NCBI GenBank assembly: GCA_028095005.1
Contig: CM051460.1
Span: forward strand, 155,491,461 to 155,555,460
Source: Rhynchospora pubera
Lineage: Eukaryota; Streptophyta; Magnoliopsida; Poales; Cyperaceae
Direction: 5' to 3'
DNA length: 64,000 nt
The position numbers were made by a program, and so were the translations under genes. Below, one piece after another: positions 45,900 to 56,186 of the stretch (within the stretch, counting starts at the first letter, position 1; the number at the start of each line of letters is the position of its first letter). Under the pieces are notes generated by a model. It was not told where the DNA came from. It ran no database searches and was given only the letters and a program-made list of their open reading frames with translations.

Positions 45900-47782
45900 T
45901 TGTAATATGACTTAAGTTGTTGGTCAATGTGAAATTTATTTCTGTGTTCTTATGATTTTGTTCCTATGAAATTTGTTCAGTAATAATACTTAGCATAAAT
46001 TTAGATTTAGCAACTGTAGATGGATTGCAATGCAAATATTTTCAATGTCAATCAGCCAGAATGGATCACAGAATGCCAATCAGCCGAATATTTTTTTTTC
46101 TTAAATCAATAAAATCATTATGAGCCGAATACAAGTACACACCCACGGCAAAAGATTAAAGGCTTTTGAATAAACGACAATGAATTCTATACAGCCATCA
46201 TAACAGTCAACAGGGAATACTTCAATCTAAGAGAGATCTTAACTCTCTCCAAATGCAACTTGGCACCAGAAACTATCCAATATGATTAGTATTTATTGAT
46301 TATGCCGTCAGACATGCCTTTTCAATTAGTATTTATATGATTAAAAATGTCCGTACTCAAAGTAAAATAACAAATGGCACTGCTCAATCCATTGGAAATT
46401 GCAAATATCGTAAATTCCATTAGCTCCAGAGAGAAATTGCAAATATCACAACATTAATATTCAAATATATGATATAGAATCCGAAACCCGTTTACAATGT
46501 CATTTTCCCTTCAGCCCTCTAGAAATTACTATATTCCAACAGACAAAAGCTATAACTATTTTGATTTACAAAATGCTGCCAAAAACTATACTTGGGCACT
46601 ATCAATTACAAAAATGCTGCCAACAAAAGAAATTGATGTTAAGTTAGTCTAATCCTGACAAATTTCCAAATTGCTGCAAAAAAAAAGAAAAAAAATAGTT
46701 AGACAAATTAATTAAACTATACTGTATAACTTCAAATTGTTTTCAAATATTTTAATTAATTAAACTATATTGTATATCTACTAGGTCACCATAGCACCCA
46801 AAATGCTCCTCAGTTATATCTTGTGATAAATTATTGCTTGGCCTATAATTAAGAAAAAAATTAGATACAACATAAATGAGGGAGACAGAATTGAAATACT
46901 GTACAGTGTTACGAGGAACTACTTCATATCTTCCATTTTATTGTGGCCAGTGGGAATTGTTAAATAGTTGGTGGTATATACTGGCACTACTTCATATCTT
47001 CCATTAAATTAAGGTCTTATACTCTAGCTTGTCAGTCTTATAAAAATTTATATCCAGCAGAATGAAACAATGCAAATAATGTTCTGATCTGGATTTCTAG
47101 TTCTGATAGCCTAAAAGAAGATAGTAAAAAAAATAAGTTCAATTTAACATGTAAAGGAATTGTTTTTCATTCCCTAATTCACTAAGCACAAGTCTTTCAA
47201 GGTTTATCATTCCCTAATTTCACTAAGCACAAGTGTTTCATCCTCACCAACAAAGTATGTAGTTATCATGTGTTCTATAATACAACACGTGCTATACTAT
47301 TAGTAGCAACAAGGTATTTGTCGTATCAGTCAATTGTATAACAATTTTCAAAGTTCAGCCTTTCTCAGATGTACCAGTATTAAGATTAAATCTGTAACTT
47401 GGTTGTTCAAGCAACTGACCTTATGCTCCAATAGTTTTCGAAGCTATGCTTGATGTATTTTCTGGAATTAAACATGCAAGCTACATCATTTAGTAATTTT
47501 AGAAATTACCAACCTCCAATTCCTGAAATCAACAGGTTGCAAGTCACAGCAGCTCAAAATGTCATTCAAGGAGAAATCCTTCCTAAGTCGCACTCCCTCT
47601 CCAGTTGCCTCCAAACCCCTCAGCCCAATGCCTTCAAAAGAAGAAGATTGAGAGGGATGAGAGGCGGATTCGATCAGACCAGACGTTTTTTGCGGGAAGT
47701 CGACGGACAGCGATATCGTTGATTTTCAACCTAACTCGAGTCGGGCAGGGCGGGTACTGGAGAGAGAGGGTAAATCGCTGCA
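45900..47782. other. Interior right part of the Mutator-like element
   Basis: Mostly AT-rich without a supported gene. The last 400 bp before the right inverted repeat are GC-richer and carry 90-100 codon overlapping frames on both strands; their overlap and lack of family features argue against coding. Confidence 0.5.
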
Positions 47783-47887
47783 TTTTTTCGCTTTCACCCT
47801 TGGATGCAGATCGGAGGGTCATTTTTTGCGGACAGGACGGTACAGCCAACTTAGTTGGCTGTCGAGGATGCGGATCCGGAAGTTGAA

Positions 47888-49338
47888 GGGGTTGGTCCAT
47901 CTGGATAATAAGACTTTTTCATTATTTAAAAATATATATATATATTAGACCTGAACTTTCGGACATTCGTTTTCCTATTAAAAAAAAGAAGAATTGGTCA
48001 ACTTTTTTTACTTTTTCATTTCTTTGATCTACAACAAGCCCGTAGGCAAAAATTTGTCAACTGTACTTTTTCATTTTTTTTACTTTTCCTCATTTTTTCT
48101 TGTTAGTACTTAATGAGGGAATTTTTTTCAGTAATTATGCCTGTGGTATTTAACGCCAAAAATGTTATGAGATTTTATCTCGACTGACCAAAGCAGAAAA
48201 TTTGCAGATACGGTTCTTTTAAGTAACATGTTAAAAAACCGAAGGTATGAAATCTTATATTAATATAAACTAATCTAATGACTAGCTAGTTATACTAATT
48301 AATTTTAATATTTGTTTTAATGTTTTTGTGCTTTGGCGATTCCATGATGTTGTACTGATCTTAAAAGAAGAACCTTTTTTATATGTTTATATTGTCCAAT
48401 CTAAACAGATAGATTAGATTTTATATTAAAAATCTCTCAATGAATAATGTGAGCGGACGGTTCCGATCTGTATATATTTCAGATCAGACAGCTCAAACCA
48501 AAAAAATAAAAGTATGCGATAGCGTATTACGTGACTTGCAATCCATTTAAGTATGATATGAGAGGACGTTAATCATTTGCCGATTTATTTATTTAATTTG
48601 AAAATGTCAGCATTTGAACTCTGCAAGTAGTAGATAAAAATTTATACATGTCGGTGATACTTCATTATCTTGCACCCAAAAAAAAAAATAACTAATGCAT
48701 AGATCAATTTTTTTTTTAATCAAAAGTAAGCTAAAAACGAGTTGCGTGAGGTCTCTCTTCTAAAATAATAAAAAAAATTTCCCAAAATTATAAAAGGTAC
48801 GACTAAGTAATCTGTACTGAATAAGCCATAATAAAAAAAATTAAGAATGCTTAAAATAATACTTAGTTAATACCTTAATTAAGCTGCAAGCATTCAATAC
48901 CTGCCGCTTTACCTGACTTCATTTTACTGGTTATATTAGTCTTAAAGGTACAGCTAAGATATAAGATAACGGATCTCTCATTCATGAGCTTTTATCCAAT
49001 TGTTCTTGCATTATACGCTTGTGGCAAGTTCTGCACACAAAAGCTAAGAAAAAATCACTTCTAAACCAACGAATATAGAGGGAAAAGGAAACAAATACCA
49101 AATACTAAATAAAAGAACAAACCTATCAAGACATTCTTATGTCAGGAAGTCTTTTGACATCAAAAGTCCACCGTTTTATTTCTTTTGATGCATATGGTTC
49201 ATATAATCATATACAACGGCTACCGTACGTCTGTATTCATATCAAACTAATGTACTGTTGTGCCTTTTTCGACAGCTGAACATACTTTCTTAATATGGGG
49301 TCAACTCTCAACAATGGTACGGCCATTTGATGCAGCCA
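47888..49338. other. Intergenic, nothing recognised
   Basis: AT-rich spacer between the Mutator-like element and the 3' end of the zinc-finger gene. A CTTTTGACATCAAAAG palindrome lies near 49150; nothing else can be supported. Confidence 0.55.
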
Positions 49339-52300
49339 TTAACTGCAGTTTTTATTACTTCTCTCAGCAATAAACCATGAAGCCATTTCTTCATCATCTG
49401 TCGATTCATCTAAATCAAAACTCTTTGGAATGCCAGAATAGCATGGAAAGTTTTGGTCGTCTCTGGTATCTTTTGGAAAATTTCCTTTGCTTTTCCTAAG
49501 CATTTCTTCCTTCCATTTTTCCCTTGCACGAGGATCTCTAGAAATAGAACTATTACCCCCAACTATTGGAAAATCAACGATTTCCATACTGTTATTTTTC
49601 CGCTCTTCCTTCCTTTCGAGGCTTTTTCTCTGAGAAAAATGAGTGATGTTGGAATCATCGGCATCTCTGACAAATGAAACAATTGGTTTTTTGACAGGTT
49701 CTTGGTTTCCCAGCTGACAATCAGTAATGCTGTCTTCAGTGTTCAATAATTTCGGTCTCTTCCATCCACATTTTCTGCAGTACTCGTTTCTTCTGAAGTT
49801 AACATAATAACACCTGGCATATGACACAAATAAGGTTTCAAAAAGTTTCAACTCAATATGATAAATAAACCAACCTAAAATGAAAAGAGAGATCTTTGAG
49901 GTATTGAAACTCACGAGTGGCATTCCCATTCACCAGCATTGAGCAAACGGTTGGTTGGTTTCCCATGACATTGTAAGCATTCTGTATTTTTTGCAAAGTT
50001 TAAGAAATTGCACCTGGAGAGAAAAAAAAGGGCAGCAGCATATAATTCCCAATAAAACTACATGTCACAATTTCAATTATACCCCTGCAGAAAATCTTAT
50101 GCCTATCATGCCCCTCATCCACCCCCCAAAACCAACAACAAATAAAAAAAATAACAATGCTTGGCCCCACAAAGCAGCCTCACAAATGCAAGAAAGTGCC
50201 TCTAACCCCGTCTGCCATTTATTCAAACATGCCAAAACCACATGTTCCTTGTGCCCTAATTATTTGGCATTAAAGAGTGAGAAATCAGGGAAACGGATAT
50301 GCTAGTCGCATTTAAAGGGTCACATAAATAGTTTTACCAGATATTACATATGATAACCCGTTAAAGTTTTATGAGAATCATGATTATCTAAATTATAATT
50401 AATAAAAGAGTTAAAGCATTCATTGCACTTTTGACAAACCCAGTCTCCTGCTTTGAGAGGAAGATGCTCTTGCTCCTCCCGCAATATATTGTATCTCTCT
50501 TCTGATTCACTATTGCATTTTAAGCATTTCATATTCTTTGCGAAGTTCATGAAGTTACACCTAAAAAATCCAAAAGGAAAGGGTTGTGTTAGAGAATCGG
50601 CTTTTTTTAAGAACACTTAATTATCTAGTGCAGTACTCAAAAGCAAGTGGAGCTGCAAGCAGTCATCCTAAATCCTTTTCTTTTATTTTTGTATCTTTCT
50701 TTTATCTATTACTCTTTTTTTAATAATACGAAAAATGAGGGTGTAGCAAAAACAAGTTTCAAATTACACTTCAAAAGAACATGATATAGTTATAGCCAAT
50801 GATCATTATAATTGTTGGACTGAGTCAATTGTTCACAGAATTGACTTACCCATACAGTTAATAAAGAGCGCTACCATACATACAGCTCTACAAGTCATTT
50901 ACAACATTTCCATTAACTAGACATTTTTTTTTTCTTTTTGGTGCTTTATATATTTCTTTTGCTTCAGACAACTTGTACTGTGTGCAAGTACGGTATGGAA
51001 TCACAACATAAGTTACCATTCATTCCGATAATTTGGTGCTTTATATATTTCTTTTGCTTCAGACAACTTGTACCGTGTGCAAGTACGGTATGGAATCACA
51101 ACATAAGTAACCATTCATTCCTATAATCCTTAAAATTGGCAAGAAGTTTCCTCATAAAAAGATAAATTCCTTACACTGGACATATCCAATCACCATGTTT
51201 CATGGGCAATTGATCCTTATCCATTTGATTCCTATTTAGCCCTCTATGCTTAGACAAAGCCTTCTCAGATTGAAGTGACTTATCATCACTAATATCCAAT
51301 TGCTTTAAACCAAGCTCCACCATATCACCCATTAGCTTCTTAACAGATTCTTTAATGGGCTTGTTTAAACATGCCTGGTTTTGCACCAACCCATTAGTGG
51401 CACCAAGTCCATAAGTTAATAAAATACGCATGACATCAACAGTTCGACCGTATTCCTCTTTGCGAGCTTTTACATATGCCCTCTCACAATTTCCCCTCAA
51501 ACTGCACTGGCTACAGACCTGTGAAGACAAAGCTGTTGAATAAGTGATAGAGTAAATATAAAAAAGAGTAAAAAATCCAAAAACTTTTCCCTTACCAGGA
51601 TACCATGATCAGGATAACCGTTGCATTTTTCCTTTCTTTTTTTTTTTTTTTGTACGACAGCGACTAAACAACACCTGATTAAAGTTTCTAGGATTTATTA
51701 CCTAAGCCGCTGCAAGTTTAACTATTGTATAACTGTATGAATATTGATATCTTGCATAATCATTCTCAATTCATGAACTGAGACCAAGACTCCAGAGCTA
51801 CATATGAAATGCTGGTCTGTGTCTGTGTGTATAAAAAGCAAAGGTCCTAAAAGTTCACATCAAACTAAATAGAAACATGATTAGGGAGCTTAAGATTGTT
51901 ACATGTCCTTCATCCATGCGCACATGGGCCCGCAAGCGCTTTCCAGAGTTCACGACTTTACGATCCAAGCTGGGGCAACCACAACCAGCAACCTCATGAA
52001 TCTCCTTCCTCGACAAATATCTACACAACGTCGAAAAAGTGTGAACCAAAATGAAGAATTAACATCCATTTAACATGGGTCACTAAATAGGACCATGATG
52101 TAGAAAAAGTATGGGCAAGCTTCTCTAAGGCATTTCAACAAACACCTCAATAGCATAAGAACCCAACAATCATCTCACCTAATGATACCCGGCCTATCCC
52201 GGGCAAACCGAAGGCAAGCAGTTCGGACCTGGTTGAGGTCATCCAAACCGACCAGATCGAGATAGTCTTTCTTGAGCAACAACTCCATGAGACCCACCCA

Positions 52301-52573
52301 CTCCGGCCATGGGTGTGAAATCACCGCTTCTCTTCCTTTTATCCTATCTTTTCCTGTTCCTTCATCTTCTTCTTTAACTGCTCCTGTTTCTCTGCTTTGA
52401 TCTTCTGAGTTTGAAACGGGTTGCGCTATGGTTTTCTCAAGCTGCTCGTATAAGAAAGAAAGCTTTGGGTCGGTACAGGTAGAGGCAGAGAAGAAGCGAA
52501 ATAGAAGGCGGAGAGAAAATTGCGAATGTGTTGGTGTTGGTATGGGGAAAACGGAGGTGAGGCGACGGTGCAT
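49339..52573 (-). CDS. VAR3/OZ-type RanBP2 zinc-finger protein, organellar
   Basis: Six exons on the minus strand with consistent phases: 52573-52179, 52020-51903, 51518-51175, 50560-50429, 50013-49915 and 49813-49339; 520 residues. The N-terminus (MHRRLTSVFPIPTP... RLLFRFFSAS) is basic, Ser-rich and lacks acids, fitting a mitochondrial or dual transit peptide. The conserved VAR3/OZ core follows (FARDRPGIIRYLSRKEIHE, then CSQCSLRGNCERAYVKARKE). Three RanBP2-type zinc fingers, W-x-C-x2-C-x3-N-x6-C-x2-C, are spread one per splice junction: WICPVCNFMNFAKNMKCLKC, WVCQKCNFLNFAKNTECLQC and WECHSCYYVNFRRNEYCRKC. A polar acidic C-terminal tail follows. Family members take part in organelle RNA editing or plastid development; that role is inferred here. 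The donor of exon 4 (AA/GTGCAA) is weak but demanded by phase and finger structure. Confidence 0.92.
50941..51129. repeat. 95-bp tandem duplication in intron 3 of the OZ gene
   Basis: GTGCTTTATATATTTCTTTT begins at 50941 and 51036, and both copies run on to GTGCAAGTACGGTATGG and CATTCATTCC. Only a few differences separate them, so the duplication is recent. Confidence 0.93.
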
Positions 52574-52650
52574 TCGTCCCCAGGTTTGGTTTTGAGTAGA
52601 ATCACTGTATTAGGAGTGTATCAGAGATTCGGGAGGAAGGAGTCGGGAGA

Positions 52651-52850
52651 GTCGCTCTCCAGGGAAACGAAATCCTCTGGAGAGATGTCCAGAGTGGATA
52701 TCTCATCCTGATCGTCAGATCTAAATCGGATGGCCTCTATTTTTCCCCGGATTGTAAGACCCGAAAAAAATTAACCGTCGAGATTAGATCGGACGATCCT
52801 GATGAGCTCTCCAGAGGATACTGGTCCGCTCTCCAGGAGCCTCGGGTTGA
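52651..52850. repeat. Imperfect inverted repeat upstream of the OZ gene
   Basis: The left arm (CTCTGGAGAG, then CTCATCCTGATCGTCAGATC) is mirrored by the right arm, whose reverse complement reads CTCTGGAGAG then CTCATCAGGATCGTCCGATC. The left arm has an 18-bp insertion between the two blocks. The outer CGCTCTCCAGG motif appears at both ends but as direct and inverted variants. It may be a MITE; a target duplication was not identified. Confidence 0.55.
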
Positions 52851-53431
52851 TTAACATTTGAGCATTTCTATCAATCGTTTATTAATTAATTATATGTCAT
52901 TTCATCATAATAATTTATATTTAAACTCATTATACTTTATAGAATATGATTCATATCATTTTTATTCAAAAAATACTGAATTATACATGGTAATTATGCA
53001 TACAAAGTGCAAAAATGCAATTGTGATTATTATTTGAAAATTTCGATCGTTTCTTGATTCATTATATACCTTTTCATCACAATAATCTACATTTAAACTC
53101 ATTATACTGTCTAGAATATGTTTCATATCTTGTTTATTCAAAATTTTTGGATTATATATGGTAATTACGCATACAAAGTGCAAATAGTGCAATTCTGACT
53201 ATCGCTTGAGCATTTCGACCGTTTCTCGATTCATTATATGTTATTTCATCACAATAATCTACATTTAAACTCATTATACTGTCTATAATATTATTCATAT
53301 CTTGTTTATTCAATAAGATTATATTATACATGGTAATTACGCATATAAAGTGCAAATAATGCAAGTCTGAGTATCATTTGAGCTTTTCTATAGTTTCTGG
53401 ATTCATTTTAAGTAATTTTATCGCAATAATA

Positions 53432-55195
53432 TGTTGGAGTTATGTCCTAGAAGTCAATAATTTAATGACTTAATTATTAGTTTATGTTTTGGATGATATT
53501 TTAACATCTGTTCCTAGGTTTATTGTTGACAGATCATTCAGGTTGAGGATCTGAATTGTGGATCTCTGTGGATCATTCTTTAGAATGACAATAATAAATC
53601 TAAACGGTCCATAATCTTGATAATTAACAAGGAGCATTAATTATCATATAAGATTAGTATGCAAGTTAAGTGATGATTAAGTTCTACAAATGATAGGTAA
53701 AGAGTTACCAACTTAATTGCATATGTATATGTTATGGAACATAGTACAGGACTTGACCCAATGAAATAAACATATGGATTGTGTTATGTGTCATTGTTTA
53801 TTTCGTTATGATTTTGATTCTAAGTTTGAGATGTTTATCTTTTCCACATGAGGATAGGTTCAATAAATATTGTCTACCGCCGATTCCCGATAAGGGCTGC
53901 TATACGGACTTTATTTATGTTTCTCTTGAATTGTGCGGGGAAAAGCTAATCATCAAGAAAACCGTATGTCCCTCATTAATTCACTTAGTGAGTGACGATA
54001 TCTGTTTGGGCCCCTTGATGGAGTTGGATTGTATGCGCGCAACTAAGCGATCAACTCTAGATCAAGAAACGTATAATCTGCAAGAATGACACATTCCTAT
54101 CTTGGATTATACGATGATATCGTGCGACATAAGAATCAAAATAGAGAAACTAATTATTCTCTTATGCAGGATTGAAATATTGTAGCAGTACACTATTTAT
54201 GTGAATTGGGAATCATAACGTGTTGATAGATACCGCTTATGATTATTGGAATTAAATAGCGATTTAATTTCATGTCCAACATAGCATAAATCCTCAAAGG
54301 GTCACACATAATAAGGTGTTTAACCACACGTGCATTGATTATTTATTTGCAACAATTGGTTTTGCAAAATATGATAAGTCGATTAATTAATCGTATACTG
54401 TTATGGACCGTTATGATTAATTAAGTCAAATAGATCATATAAAAATAATTTAATGCATTGACTAATTTCATATTAATTATTAAATAGTTAATAATTAATT
54501 ATAATCAACACATTTAATTATTTGAGCTAATTGGGCTTTAAATTAATTGGTTAATTTAATGTCCAATGGAAGGTGCAATTAAATGGAAGAGTATTGGGCT
54601 CAACTAAACTTGAGGCCCAACCCAACCAAGGGGTTGGTAGGTGCGGCTAGGGTAAGGTGCATTTTTGTCCATGCAATTTTGGATGAGAGCTAGTTGAGTG
54701 GCCTATATAAAGGGGTGTTCTTTGGGAGCAAACCCTAGCCTCCACACTATCTCTCTCCCTCCTCCTTCCTTGGCCGAAATCCACCAAAGAGAAAGAAAAA
54801 TTTTTAGAATTTTCCCCTCTTTCTCTCTTCTCTTATCCACCTTCTAGCTCATGTCTTGAGCAAGCTTCCCACCTAAAATTAATTGGAGAATTAACTAGAA
54901 GAGGGAAAGCTTAGGAATTAGTCTCATTTCTCCTAATTACTAGCATAATTAGTTGAGAAGGTGGTTAATTCCTTAGTGGACTCGAGGCGCGCGATTAGGA
55001 GGTGCTTGGAGGGCACGCCACCGACATCAAAGCCGTTGGAACGAGCCTCTTGGTTGCGATACCAAGAGAGGTATATTTCCAACCCTTTTCTCTTGTGTTG
55101 AATGGCTTTTGTGCTAGATCTTTATGTGTGTGATGTTTAATTGGTTAATTAACTTGTAATTGGCACAATAACTAAAAATTACACACTTCCTAACA
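53432..55195 (+). mobile_element. Solo LTR inserted in the satellite, 1,764 bp
   Basis: The sequence starts TGTTGGAGTTATGTCC, ends CACTTCCTAACA and matches the minus-strand LTR at 1413-3168 over its length. Flanking pentamers TAATA (53427-53431) and TAATC (55196-55200) are a target duplication with one mismatch; the satellite consensus there is CAATAATCTACA, so TAATC is the original. Satellite sequence resumes exactly where it stopped. No primer site or internal region remains. Confidence 0.93.
54704..54710 (+). promoter_or_regulatory. Likely TATA box of the solo LTR
   Basis: TATATAA in GGCCTATATAAAGGGG, followed about 25-60 bp on by a pyrimidine-rich leader (CTATCTCTCTCCCTCC). It is the best core-promoter candidate in this LTR and would point rightwards into satellite. 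Confidence 0.6.
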
Positions 55196-55789
55196 TAATC
55201 TACATTTAGACTCATTATACTGTCTAGAATATGATTCGTATCTTGTTTATTAAAAAAGATTGGATTATATATGGTAATTATGCATATAAAGTGCAAATAA
55301 TGCAATTCTGAGAATCATTTAAGCATTCTGATCGTTTATGGATTCATTCTATGTCATTTCATCACAATAGTCTACAATTAAACTCATTATACAGTCCAGA
55401 ATACGAATCATATCTTGTTTATTCAAAAAGATTGGATTATAATTGGTAATTATGCATATAAATTGCAAATAATGCAATTCTGATTATTATTTGAGCAATT
55501 CGATCGTTTCTGGATTTATTCTAAGTCATTTTGTCTCAATAATCTACATTTAAACTCATTATACTGTCTAGAATGTGATTCATATCTTGTTTAATAAAAA
55601 AGTTTAGATTATACAAGATAGTTACGCATATAAAATGCTAATAATGCTATTCTGAGTATCATTTAAGCATTTTGATCGTTTCTGGATTCATTCTATGTCA
55701 TTTCATCACAATAATCTACAATTAAACTCATTATATTGTCTAGAATATGATTCAATCTTGTTTATTAAAAAAAATTGGAATATATATGG

Positions 55790-55824
55790 GGAATTTGGGG
55801 AATTTCCAACAAACGGCCCCATGG
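55790..55824. other. 35-bp insertion in a satellite monomer
   Basis: A satellite unit is interrupted between ATATGG and TAATTACG by 35 GC-richer bases (GGAATTTGGGGAATTTCC, then AACAAACGGCCCCATGG). ATGG flanks both sides, suggesting a short filler or microhomology-mediated insertion. Confidence 0.7.
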
Positions 55825-55866
55825 TAATTACGCATATAAAGTGCAAATAATGCAATCCTGATTATC

Positions 55867-56186
55867 TTTTTTTTTTTTATAGCCTTGTGATAAATACCAG
55901 TGGCAGAATTTTGATTTAAAAGAAGCAGTAACAAATTACATAAATTACAGTAAAGGAGAGTTCAATATCCGGGCTCCCCACTCATCTACGGCTGGGAGGA
56001 AAAATCTGAAAGGAAAAAGAAAGAAGGTAAGAAAATTCCTAAAAATATATAAACAATTTTACAAGGGTCCTAAGTAAGGAGAGAATGCCAGTGCATTGTG
56101 GTTGACACAATGTGGAAGACTATACGTGCAACAGCCAATTGACGACCACTGAAAATTGAAGAACAACAGTTTTTCCAAATTAACCA
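55867..56186 (-). mobile_element. Poly(A)-tailed retro-insertion in the satellite, 320 bp
   Basis: The left end is a T12 run, i.e. a poly(A) tail on the minus strand. The flanks GCAATCCTGATTATC (55852-55866) and GCAATTCTAATTATC (56187-56201) are a 15-bp target duplication with two differences. The cargo has no satellite similarity and no recognised family: no tRNA-like boxes at its 5' end. It may be a 5'-truncated LINE, a SINE of unknown origin or a processed transcript fragment. Confidence 0.8.

Larger units (their letters stand above)
44387..47877. mobile_element. Mutator-like element (Pack-MULE candidate), 3.49 kb
   Basis: Both ends carry a 95-bp terminal inverted repeat (44387-44481 and 47783-47877) with one mismatch seen, beginning GGATCCGCATCCTCGACAGC and containing the palindrome AGCCAACTAAGTTGGCT. 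The flanking decamer GGAAGTTGAA (44377-44386 and 47878-47887) is a perfect target duplication, in the 9-11 bp range of Mutator elements. No transposase frame is present. Inside the left arm are gene-like features: two AAACCCTAGA teloboxes, a spliced ATG-bearing exon and a further coding-like exon. The near-identical arms suggest a fairly recent insertion. It sits about 260 bp upstream of the UEV1 start codon. Confidence 0.93.

Noticed and set aside
47450..47900. Frames of 88-93 codons at the right end of the Mutator-like element
   Set aside because: They run into the terminal inverted repeat and overlap on both strands, so they are unlikely to be genes.
53781..54089. 102-codon frame inside the solo LTR
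   Set aside because: It lies wholly in the U3-like part of an LTR and is not kept in the related LTR at 1413-3168.
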